A stretch of 64,000 nt of DNA from Bugulina stolonifera (lineage: Eukaryota; Bryozoa; Gymnolaemata; Cheilostomatida; Bugulidae). The stretch lies in contig OW285192.1 in assembly GCA_935421135.1 (NCBI GenBank), positions 16,531,001 through 16,595,000 on the forward strand, given 5' to 3'. Below are positions 39,999 to 53,000 of this stretch, piece by piece (the first letter of the stretch is position 1; every line of letters starts with the position of its first letter). A program made the position numbers and the translations under genes. Below the pieces are notes generated by a model. That model searched no databases and was not told the DNA's origin. It saw only the letters and a list, made by a program, of their open reading frames with translations.

Positions 39999-41055
39999 AA
40001 TTTCTTACATCACCCCACATTATTACATTGTGTTACTTACAGTATCACTTGAATTTTTAATACATAGATTCTAGTTAAACTATAATGTTTTAAATTATAT
40101 CTCCATTACAACTTCATTCCCAAACAATTAAGAAAGGAAACCACGAGCATCTCTTGTAAAATAAGTGCACTCTATAACAAACACTTATAACATAAGCATA
40201 TACATGTACGTGTACAGAGACATTATGCTGTTTCGTGCAGGAACTAGAAGAAGCACTTATGATACTCATGGAAGTAAAGGCATAATTCCATGTACATATT
40301 TTTCTTCTTCATTTTATCTATATGGTGAACTTTGCTTAATTCAAACTCCAAGGGACCACCATAATAGGTTTGAGTTAGACATGAGTTTGAATTGTAAGAT
40401 CACTTCACATATATAAAACCATTTATATAGTGCTCAGCAGGGACCAAGGCTAATAGTCCGAACTAACCAAGTTTTTGAATTATCCGAGGCTGACTTAAGC
40501 AAGGCCCACTGTGTTTATTCTCTATGTTAAACGTATTTTATGATAACTTTATTCTTTAATATATTATACATTCCGCTATTTATGCTGCTTATTATAGACG
40601 TACTGCAACCTTTCAGACGTTAGTAGCAGACGTTAGTGATTCAGCAGCATTTTATTATTTCATGTTGACTTGTGACCAAATGCTTACATGAACCAGCATT
40701 TATATTATGCAAGCATGGACACATGTACACTTACCTCTGTGAATATACGGCCCACATCGTTTCTCTATTTCAAAGACACCTACTTCAAATTATATCGACT
40801 ACAAGCATGAAGGGCTATTTTGACAAAATTGTTTCTTCTTCGTTAGCATTTTGTATTTGATCACTGAATTGGGTAGAGAAACATGGTGAGTGTATAGAGG
40901 AGATCCATTTACCTGATTATTTTATCACTCAATTACTAAAGAGCGTGTGAATAAGTACGTCTGTTCTCTTGGACTACTTGTTGAAAATTCTCAGCTAGTA
41001 GAAACTTCTATCTGCTGTCTAATTAGTAGAGCTGGCAAGAGGAACTATAGTAAAT

Positions 41056-44000
41056 ATGCTGCCATCAGATGACTATGTACCTACAGAGGAGGACAAGGAT
41101 TATAAAGGATGGAAGCATCTTATACCATTCAGGAAGGGATCAAAGTAAGATGGTGTATTACCATTTAGTAAATCATTATTAGCCTACTAATGTATTCTCA
41201 TTGCACATCTCAGTATAATTGCTACAGAGAGATTTTAGATTTCTTCAAAATACATCAAAACATTGATATATTGATATTGTATAAGATATAATGTAGTGGG
41301 GGCTGTTGATGTTTTACAGATAGGGCATCTTTCTCAAGCAATTCGACTTTTTAGAGATCAAGGTAATAAGAGATGTGTACATGTACATGGTACATGTGTA
41401 TTATTAGTATTATTGTAGTCTATTTATTGTAAATGTTTACAAAAAGCTATGACATGGCATATCTTATACCTTCAGAAATCCAAAGACATTACCAATGGTG
41501 CATGCAGGTCCTCTAAGTTACCTCTCAATACACTGGGCTACAGGGTTTATCTACAGAACATACAAACAAGTATTTACAGAAGAAGACCTTTATGATATTC
41601 CATGGAGAGACAGTGCTGATTACAACTCTGGGCAGTGAGTTACCAGTACTGCTACAGCGTGGAAATAGTCAATCTCTAGCTGAGGTTCAAATTTGAGGCT
41701 TTGCAACAGTTCATCATCTGTCATTGCCTAGCCCAGTGAACAAATAAAATAATCAGTCTGATTTCTTAAAATAAATATTCTTGCACTAGAACTAAATGTG
41801 GAACAAAACTCCATCCTATGATGTACATGTGCTCTGTGCATGTAGGGCTATTCAAACAATAATGCGCTATCTACAAAAAAAATGCTCAGGCTATGATAAA
41901 ACCTTTCATTAATTTTGGTGTTGAACTTAGATTTGAAGATCTCTGGAGAGAAGAAGTTGCTAAACAAGGCCGAGACAAGGCATCGGTTACTCGTACTATA
42001 TTCAGGATGATAGGAACTCGGTACATCTGCGCAAGTCTACTCAACATATTTCTCAATATCGTTGCAATTTTGCGATCCGTAAGTTCAGAGTTTTTTATTT
42101 AAGTATAACTCCTGGTGCCATTATTCCTGTATTACTGTCTGCCAAAAACAATCAGCAACATGTACATCTACATCTACATGTATGTTGTCATAATTTCAGG
42201 CATATTTTTTCCAAGAGCTTCTGGTGACCATGCAAACTCCAGGTTCTGACTATGGAACTCATATCCTGTATCTTCTCTTGACTGTGTTTTGCTCTATACT
42301 TAGAACACTGAGCTTCTCTGGAACTTTTAGTCTTAGCTGTGTAGCAGGTAATGCTGTAAACAAGTATACAATTTATATAATGAGATGAAATATTTCTATT
42401 CAGTTTTACCAAATAGGATTACCGAATAGATCATATGAAGATTTGCATCCTTGTTGCATCATAGTATATCTATGCAGTTTCTAACTTAAGGTATATAAAA
42501 CAACTGTCTGCTTTTACTAAACAGATTTGAATTTTCTGCTTTTGGGGTAGAAAAGGCACTTTATCCATAAAAAAGGCACTAAAGTAGCACATGGGCATTA
42601 TAAGGTTGAGTGCTTTCCTAACACCATCAATGACCTGTACAGGAATCGAACCTGCATGGAAGTTCAAAGGTCTAGCCACTAAACTAAATTTAAGGATACA
42701 ATGTCCACTTAATTAAATCGCTGCATTTTCATCTATTGTAAAATACGGTATGCTGTGACTTGCATACAAAAATTTGGCAAAACAATGTTTTTAAGTTTGC
42801 AGCAATATGTCGTATTAATTATAAAATAAATGTCATTTAAAAACTTAGATCAAGATGCTTTTAGAGCTCCCCATGCATGTGACCTGCTATTCTACACTTA
42901 CCACGATCAGACACCAATATTCATCTGTGGTTAGAAATGCTGAACTAGTCGCCATTCGGTCAAAAAGGCCGTCCAAGTACTTTAGCTAAATGTCCCTTAT
43001 ATACACATAAATAATCGTGACAGTATGTATTTAATACAGTTAACATTGTAGTGATTAGTCTTTTCTTAACTGTTTTAGAACTACATGTACATGTAGATAT
43101 AATTATAAACAACTATGCTGGGAATATAATATTACATTGATTTGTAAGGTATAAGAGTCCGAGGAGGAGTGCTTTCTCTTGTCTTTAAGAAGATTCTTTA
43201 CCAGAAAATGCAAAACACAACATCTGTTGGAGATGTAAGTTACATGTATATACAAACGTACAGCGATGAACAAACTAGTTGAGACACTCAAATGTGCAGT
43301 AGGCAAATTTCAATACACTTTTAATTTGGGCATGATGTCCGTTGTTGTCCATCAAAGGGTATAAACATATACACATGTATCAATTGAATCCTCTCACTCT
43401 AAGGAACCCATTTATGCTGGTTTCAGACACATGTAAGTTATCTAATCTGCAGCGAAGTTAAAATGCACTATTCGCTTTCAGCCAAATTTTGTATATGCAA
43501 GCGAAACTCAATGACTAAGGGACCAGCTATTTATACAAATATTGCAGATATAGGCAAGGCTTAAAGTGTAAATTTTTTTTACAGGAACGCATCAACATTA
43601 CTTTTACAGGAACGCATCAACATTACATGGCTTTCACTATCAAACAGAAACGCTAGGAGTATTATTTGTTCAAACAACTTCGCTTGCAAATAGAGGCATT
43701 TTTATATATATGTTGTTGCATAACTTTAAATACAGATTCATTCATTCATTCGGATGTTCGACGCCCGCATATATCTGGCTAAATTCAAAGAAGTAGCACA
43801 TCGATAAGATGTTTTTACAATAAATACTTTTTATTAACTCCTGTTCTCTGTGTGTAAACAAGCATTTAATAAATATAATAGTTATATCTCCATTTCTGTT
43901 TAGATGAGTGGTATTGAGCCAGTGTTGGAATGTGCTTGCAGAAAATGTTTGAGAAGCTTAGAGTTGTCTCCCTTGTTTTCCTGTCAATACTTAAAATGTT

Positions 44001-47000
44001 ATGTATTTTTGGGTAAACAGTAGTGCTTTAGATCTTCTAGTATAAAAATGTTTACCATACATATTGTCACCTAATTCTCATGTGTTAATGTGTAAGAGAT
44101 ATTAATATTAAAATGAAAAATACTTTAGACACCCACTGAATGTCCCTATTAAGTTAACTAAGCTAGCGACCTTTCAGCGTTTCGAGCGAGGGCGGTCTGA
44201 CTGGCTGTAGTTAGCAATTTACCTTTACTAAAACAACTAGTAGGCTAGCTAATGTACTGAAAATGCAACTGGACCGCGTTCCAGTAAGAATAGCTCTAAT
44301 AAATTCTTACCAGAACGGCGTTCCGGTGCGTTCCGGTACACTTTAAGCCCTGGATATAGGTGATCACAAAATTATGCAACGGTTGAAGACCTTGTGCTCT
44401 GAGTGATGTCGAAGAATCTTTTGAACTCTCTTGCTAGCATATAAAATAGTCGAAGAAATTTAAACTGGTCCTTTGTATACAAAATTCGGCTGGAAGTAAA
44501 CTATGCATTGTAATTTGACTGTAACTTCAGCTAATATAATGCCAAATTTGAAAGTGAATTCAAATTTTAGCTACTATATTAGAGTGTCCCAACTATTTTT
44601 TCCATCACTGTAACGGATCAACTGTATGACTCAGATATACTGATGTACAAACACTGCCATGTTGTAAATCTACCTGCCACATCACCTAAGAGTTCTCCAC
44701 CAATTATAATTGTGAGTGCAATGTATATGCATAACATACATTTGTAATGTTTAGGTGACTGCAGTATAAATTAAGCTATCTTCAATTACATACATGTACA
44801 TGTAGATCCAATTGCGCTTACTATTGTTTTTATTTGTGGTGTTAATACATTGGTAAATAATCATTTGATGTGATTGGCTATCAGACACATGACATCATGG
44901 GACTATAATAATAATAATAATAATATAATGTTCTGTTTTCATCATATTCTCCATTTCTGTAGTTGGTGAACCTATGTGCAAATGATGGACAGAGATTATA
45001 CGACGCCATGCTCTACGCTCCTTTCTTATTAAGCCTTGTGCCTGTTATTGGATCATTTGTGTATGCAGGCTATCTTCTCGGGCCATGGGGTCTCCTCGGT
45101 TTTCTCATATTCTTTGCCTTCTTCCCATTACAGGTGAGTTTTATTGCTAAAATCAATTTTAGCAAACTGAGAAAATTGTGATGATAGACAGTAGCTGATC
45201 TACTTTAAGATACAAAGTTATAGTCAGAGTTAGACTGGAAGTTTTAAAAATTCCTACATCTAGCCTCAAAGTAGCTGGAGCTACATGTACATGTACATTG
45301 TATTTTATTGTAAATACAGTGATTGCTTAGTGTTGGTCTTGACTGGGTTTAATCCTGATAAATAGTTAGAGGGCAGACTATAGAGCCCACTGATATTCTG
45401 CAAAACTGTAGAACTTAGGCTAAGCTCTAAAAGTAGAGCCAAGTGACATTCTTGAGCATGTTTCAGAAATACTTTTACAGCAGGTATGATATTCATTCTC
45501 CTAGTAGCAGATGGTTTCTTTGTTTCACAGACTGAGCTGCCATTTTCATAAGCGTAGCTGTAGTTAGGTTCAGTTAAAGCTAGTTGAAAAAATCATTCAC
45601 CCCGTTCAAAATGTATGCATCATTCACCTCCAAACACAATCCGAATTAAGCAGAGAGTTATTCTACTTTTTGTGCCAATGCGCTCTTTCTATTGGGGTGC
45701 CTCAGGCCAATTGAAAAAACTTCTTTTGCACAGCGCCGTGTAAACAATTAAATTATATAAACAATATGTTGCTTCATTGTTTGCTACAAATGTATGTCAA
45801 AGCGTTAGTCTGCGATGAGCCATCCAAAAGGTAAGCAGATGGATGGCTGGAAAGTGAGTCTCGTAATGTCGGCACGCCATATTGGTAACTTGCAAACCTC
45901 AAACAATATACAATATATCCTGCTGCCAGTACACTTGAAAGAAGTCCTCATGCCTTTTGATTGACCAGTCTCAACAGGCACCTAGCACTACTTTAGTGAT
46001 GGGTTTATGCAAGGAGTAACAGAGGACTGAGGCTCGTAGATATTTTCCTTGGTTTCCAAATAGATTTAGTTGAGTTGCTGAATGTTCATTGCAGTGAGCG
46101 GAAAACTCCGCCAGTACATTAATATTAATGTGAATTCTGCTTGTATTATTACAATAGTAAAGGTTGGCACCAAATGCATCATAGAAATAGTAGCCAATTA
46201 CAAGTGGTAATAGTTGCTTGCTTTGGCAAACTGATGTGAAGTATCCCGCAAAAGTCAATAATGCACCCAATTTCTAAAGGCATTATTTCATGTAGTATGA
46301 GGTAGTAAATATTCATAAGAATATACAGTTCTAACATTGAAATTTATTTAGGTAGTATATAGTATTTAGCATATATTAGTGTATATATGTCTAACATTGA
46401 AATTTATTTAGGTAGTATATAGTATAGTATATATTAGTGTCTATATGCTGAAAGGTAGTCGGTAGTCAAGATAGCCGATAGTCAACCTGTTTTCTCCATT
46501 GAAATTTATTTAGGTAGTATATAGTATAGTATATATTAGTGTCTATATGCTGGAAGGTAGTCGGTAGTCAAGATAGCCGATAGTCAACCTGTTTTCTCCA
46601 TTGAAATTTATTTAGGTAGTATATAGTATAGTATATATTAGTGTCTATATGCTGAAAGGTAGTCGGTAGTCAAGATAGCCGATAGTCAACCTGTTTTCTC
46701 CATTGAAATTTATTTAGGTAGTATATAGTATAGTATATATTAGTGTCTATATGCTGAAAGGTAGTCGGTAGTCAAGATAGCCGATAGTCAACCTGTTTTC
46801 TCCATTGAAATTTATTTAGGTAGTATATAGTATAGTATATATTAGTGTCTATATGCTGGAAGGTAGTCGGTAGTCAAGATAGCCGATAGTCAACCTGTTT
46901 TCTCCATTGAAATTTATTTAGGTAGTATATAGTATAGTATATATTAGTGTCTATATGCTGAAAGGTAGTCGGTAGTCAAGATAGCCGATAGTCAACCTGT

Positions 47001-50000
47001 TTTCTCCATTGAAATTTATTTAGGTAGTATACAGTATAGTATATATTAGTGTCTATATGCTGAAAGGTAGTCGGTAGTCAAGATAGCCGATAGTCAGCCT
47101 GGTTTCTCCATTGAAATTTATTTAGGTAGCATATAGTATAGTATATATTAGTGTCTATATGCTGAAAGGTAGTCGGTAGTCAAGATAGCCGATAGTCAAC
47201 CTGTTTTCTCCATTGAAATTTATTTAGGTAGTATATAGTATAGTATATATTAGTGTCTATATGCTGAAAGGTAGTCGGTAGTCAAGATAGCCGATAGTCA
47301 ACCTGTTTTCTCCATTGAAATTTATTTAGGTAGTATATAGTATAGTATATATTAGTGTCTATATGCTGAAAGGTAGTCGGTAGTCAAGATAGCCGATAGT
47401 CAACCTGTTTTCTCCATTGAAATTTATTTAGGTAGTATATAGTATAGTATATATTAGTGTCTATATGCTGAAAGGTAGTCGGTAGTCAAGATAGCCGATA
47501 GTCAACCTGTTTTCTCCATTGAATTTTATTTAGGTAGTATATAGTATAGTATATATTAGTGTCTATATGCTGAAAGGTAGTCGGTAGTCAAGATAGCCGA
47601 TAGTCAATCTGCTTTCGCCATTGAAGTTTATTTAGGTAGTGTATAATATAGTATATATTAGTGTCTATATGCTGGAAGGTAGTCGGTAGTCAAGATAGCC
47701 GATAGTCAACCTGTTTTCTCCATTGAATTTTATTTAGGTAGTATATAGTATAGTATATATTAGTGTCTATATGCTGGAAGGTAGTCGGTAGTCAAGATAG
47801 CCGATAGTCAACATGTTTTCTCCATTGAAATTTATTTAGGTAGTATATAGTATAGTATATATTAGTGTCTATATGCTGGAAGGTAGTCGGTAGTCAAGAT
47901 AGCCGATAGTCAACCTGTTTTCTCCATTGAAATTTATTTAGGTAGTATATAGTATAGTATATATTAGTGTCTATATGCTGGAAGGTAGTCGGTAGTCAAG
48001 ATAGCCGATAGTCAGCCTGTTTTCTCCATTGAAATTTATTTAGGTAGTATATAGTATAGTATATATTAGTGTCTATATGCTGGAAGGCAGTCGGTAGTCA
48101 AGATAGCCGATAGTCAGCCTGTTTTCTCCATTGAAATTTATTTAGGTAGTATATAGTATAGTATAGTATATATTAGTGTCTATATGCTGGAAGGTAGTCG
48201 GTAGTCAAGATAGCCGATAGTCAACCTGTTTTCTCCATTGAAATTTATTTAGGTAGTATATAGTATAGTATATATTAGTGTCTATATGCTGGAAGGTAGT
48301 CGGTAGTCAAGATAGCCGATAGTCAGCCTGTTTTCTCCATTGAAATTTATTTAGGTAGTATATAGTATAGTATATATTAGTGTCTGTATGCTGAAAGGTA
48401 GTCGATAGTCAAGATAGCCGATAGTCAGCCTGTTTTCTCCATTGAAATTTATTTAGGTAGTATTATAGTATAGTATATATTAGTGTCTATATGCTGAAAG
48501 GTAGTCGGTAGTCAAGATAGCCGATAGTCAATCTGTTTTCTTCATTGAAATTTATTTAGGTAGTATATAGTATAGTATATATTAGTGTCTGTATGCTGAA
48601 AGGCAGTCGGTAGTCAAGATAGCCGATAGTCAACCTGTTTTCTCCATTGAAATTTATTTAGGTAGTATATAGTATAGTATATATTAGTGTCTATATGCTC
48701 AAAGATAGTCGGTAGTCAAGATAGCCGATAGTCAACCTGTTTTCTCCATTGAAATTTATTTAGGTAGTATATAGTATAGTATATATTAGTGTCTGTATGC
48801 TGAAAGGTAGTCGGTAGTCAAGATAGCCGATAGTCAACCTGTTTTCTCCATTGAAATTTATTTAGGTAGTATATAGTATAGTATATATTAGTGTCTATAT
48901 GCTGAAAGGTAGTCGGTAGTCAAGATAGCCGATAGTCAACCTGTTTTCTCCATTGAAATTTATTTAGGTAGTATATAGTATAGTATATATTAGTGTCTAT
49001 ATGCTGGAAGGTAGTCGGTAGTCAAGATAGCCGATAGTCAGCCTGTTTTCTCCATTGAAATTTATTTAGGTAGCATATAGTATAGTATATATTAGTGTCT
49101 ATATGCTGAAAGGTAGTCGGTAGTCAAGATAGCCGATAGTCAACCTGTTTTCTCTATTGAATTTTATTTAGGTAGTATATAGTATAGTATATATTAGTGT
49201 CTATATGCTGGAAGGTAGTCGGTAGTCAAGATAGCCGATAGTCAGCCTGTTTTCTCCATTGAAATTTATTTAGGTAGTATATAGTATAGTATATATTAGT
49301 GTCTATATGCTGAAAGGTAGTCGGTAGTCAAGATAGCCGATAGTCAACCTGTTTTCTCCATTGAAATTTATTTAGGTAGTGTATAGTATAGTCAATATTA
49401 GTGTCTATATGCAGAAAGGTAGTCGATAATCATGGGTAGTTGGTAGTCAACCAGCTTTTCCCATTGAGATTTATTTAGGTAGTATATAGTATAGTATATG
49501 TTAGTTTCTATATGCATACAGGTAGTCGATAGTCATGGGTAGTTGGTAGTCAACCAGCTTTCCCCATTGAAATTTATTTAGGTAGTATATAGGACAATAT
49601 ATGTTAGTGTTTATACACGTAGAGGTAGTCGGTCTCCCTTGTGTAAAGTATAGAATGCTATTTTTCCATCTGGTAACCCTTGTCTTCTTCTGTAGCCAGT
49701 TCCTTTTCCATCTTGGTTTCGGACAAATAAGGAGGTACAACTGGGCGTTTGAACTTCGAAAATCTTCTCCGGGCCGTAATTGGAATACTTTCCAGTGTAA
49801 ACCTGTGGAGTACATAGGCCGAAATGTATGCATGTAGCTAATAACATCTCCACTCCTAGCACAGCTGAAATCTTGAAATATAACCATTCTGTTCATTTTC
49901 AATGTAAAAAAACACTCGTCAGATGAACTGGTTTTGTCGTTTACCACGAAATATTCAATCATCTGAGGGGTAGTTTTACAGAATGAAGCGACAATGAGCG

Positions 50001-53000
50001 AGAAAATGCGACTTCGCAATAATGTTAGCTTGAGGAAACTTTAAATGCAATTACAAAAATCACACGTCATTTCTGTTCTCATAGTGCCGAAGCAACCTCC
50101 CTTTTTATAAAGATTTCTAGCACTTGAGGTGCGGCCAAGTATTTTTTTGCATGAAACTTTTGATCATACATAAATATTTTGATATGCAAATTTCTACACC
50201 TCACATAGTGCCAGTGTAGTTGTTGTGGTCAATATATTTATCATACAAGTAGAAATAACAAACATTTGTCAGATCGCCATTGATAAGCTGGAAAAGATTG
50301 GTTTAGTGTTAGTGCTCATGCTCGGTAAACACTGTCCAATTAGAAGTGGTTGTGCCTGCAGCTTTCTATAGTAACCACAGTAACAACAGCTGCACATGGC
50401 CAAATAGCAGTTACTAGTATTACCAGACATAACTAGTAATACTAGATAGTTATAAATATTGTTGTTTAGGATTGCTACTGCTATGATGCCCTAATGGCTA
50501 TATGAATTGAGTTGCGGGAGGTTTATAATATGTTAGACTGGGGCAATACAACAGCTACAACAATGGATAGCTGTTTGTTTTACTGCTGCAAAAAATATCA
50601 AAGACACACCAGTTATTCTCTTCGCCATATTAACCTCCTAAAGTGGGGAATATGTGTGAATGTGTTCTGATGTCCTGCATATAGAAAGTTGGTCTCAACA
50701 TTCACTCAGGGAGAACATGTGTCACTTTTCCTAACAAGTATTCTTCAAAATTGATCAACAAACCGGCTCTAGCAACTAAAAGTCACGTTAAAGATCCACC
50801 TCTGCCCTGATTCGCAAAGAGAAGCCAGATTCTGGCGAGGTATGTGACCACATTCGGGTGGCAGGTTGATGTAGTGGTCACTGACCATGCACTCCTGTTG
50901 TGGAAGGTGAGCTCTTCCACTCAGAGCCCAGTTCCTGTCGCTCATACAAGTTTCGAACTTCTGAGGTCCGTTAAATAGGATGGCCAAGTGGCTCGACAGT
51001 AACAAAAAAAAATACTTCATTACTCTAGGTATTTTGGTACATGTAATACACCTATATCTATATACATACAGTAGATAATATACCCATACATACATCCTTC
51101 TACTATATAACATAGGCTACTTGCAGTATCAGAGAGCAATATTCAATGAATCATGCTACATGCAATGTCAACAGGAAAGTAGACCAAAAAGTCGTTGGCT
51201 CTCAAATTCGCCATGTATGTTCATAAGTAGCGTAATTTATTTATTTGTTGCTTTTAGTACTGAACATAACTAATAGTGGTAGGTGAAATAAACTACATGA
51301 TAATGTTACGTTTTGGTCTTAAATCACAAACTATTGATATTTTTGGCTGCATCCCAAGATACTTGATGCAACATCTGTAGCTGCATGCATATCTAGTAAT
51401 ACAACCAGAAGTAATGCATTTCTACCAAGTTCTGAAAGCAACTCTGATGGCAGCATTTGAGTGTTTTTATCAACTTCTAAAAGGCCTCTTAGTCTCCGAG
51501 GTCACTTGAATTTGTACAATATTTTCATTAACTGGATTATTATTATTGCTGCTCACAACTCTTCATGCCTAGCCTATTGATGTGGGATGTAGACAAGTAG
51601 GAAATGTTGATAGAGAGGTTTAGAAACCTATGACTTGTATGTTCATAGGAATCTCACAAGTTCAGTAGCGGATATTAACAAATATTTTTCAAACTATTCC
51701 TAACTTTATGCTATTTTAAAATGACTGTGTTCCTTTGTTGAATGTTACATTATGTAATTTAAACAGAGTTTCTCAAGCACATTAGAAGTCTGTGATAGTG
51801 ATGTCCTAGTTATACATAGCAATTTTCGAAATCGATAGAATCTGTACAATTGTACTAAAATGTGCCATTACACCTAGAACTGGCACTTTAGGAGGTGTAG
51901 AAAAGTCATATTTGAAATCTGATCTAGACACATGTTTTTTTATGTGGCCCATCTTCGATTGCTAGAGCGGCTACTTTTTTTTTCAAGATATTCAGAGGTT
52001 GCTCCTGTACTATCATATGAGTGATCTGTACAGTTTCTAAATAGATGTTCTCCAATCAGACAGTTTGGCGGAAAAACAGATATTTTCGCTGATCACTTTC
52101 ATTTCCCCAAAGACTTTTACTGCTTGTTCCAATATTGGCAAGCTCACAACACATTCTAGGGTGAGCGATTAATCAGCACTATATGGTTAATCATGATGAA
52201 ATATTATTTCGACTTTTGCTGCCAGAGGTATGATTGTAACATTACTGCCAGATTAATACACCAGGAATGCAGAACAGTATCATAGTTGTGTGCATCGTTT
52301 GTGCTACACAATGTACATCATGTACACATAGATGTGTGTTTTGTAAAAGTAGAGTGACCTAGAATAATATGCAAGAGTAGACAATTATATTTGTTCTATA
52401 AATACCTGGTTGGAGGCAGATACAGCAAGTTTACCTTGAGATCCAGAGTGTTGTTCATGGCTTGTACATGCAGTTGTAGCAGAGGACTAGTTTTGGAATG
52501 AATACCAGTTATACAGACAGTACTTCCATCATGACTGACTAGGTTGTGCCCATTGTTCATTATGCCCACCTTTCAAGCCACATAATATTCTATAACACAG
52601 TTGGTTTGCTTAGTTGTACAGCTGTGTACCCTACCATTAGGTGTTGTATTTCATGTACACCCTTTGTATCTAACATATAATTACAGGGTTAGTAGTTGTT
52701 AGTGAAATACATTATTAGAATTTATCTCTTATCAGTAAACAATCTGTATTTGTGAGACACCATGTTGTATGGCACTAAATTATCTCATCTGTTTACCTAA
52801 TATTGGCTTTGCAGCACTGATTTCTGCTATCCTTCTGTCCACATACATGTATTATGTCTTTAGTAAGGCAGAGATTCAAACAAGACATCAAAGCCTCAAT
52901 AAATGTTATCAATAAATAATAGCAAAGTAATATGGTTTCAATAAATTCATTCTTTGGTCCTAAGGTCTGTAACATAGCATTTTACTTTCTGATAATAACT

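Noticed and set aside
46338..49595. CRISPR-like array
   Set aside because: Units are 102 bp without distinct spacers, in an animal genome; it is a minisatellite arm of the foldback element.
49501..50019. 172-codon ORF overlapping the mini-gene (also 55521-56039)
   Set aside because: It starts at a non-ATG codon and ends inside the minisatellite; the 83-codon frame ending before the poly(A) signal fits better. I keep it only as an alternative.
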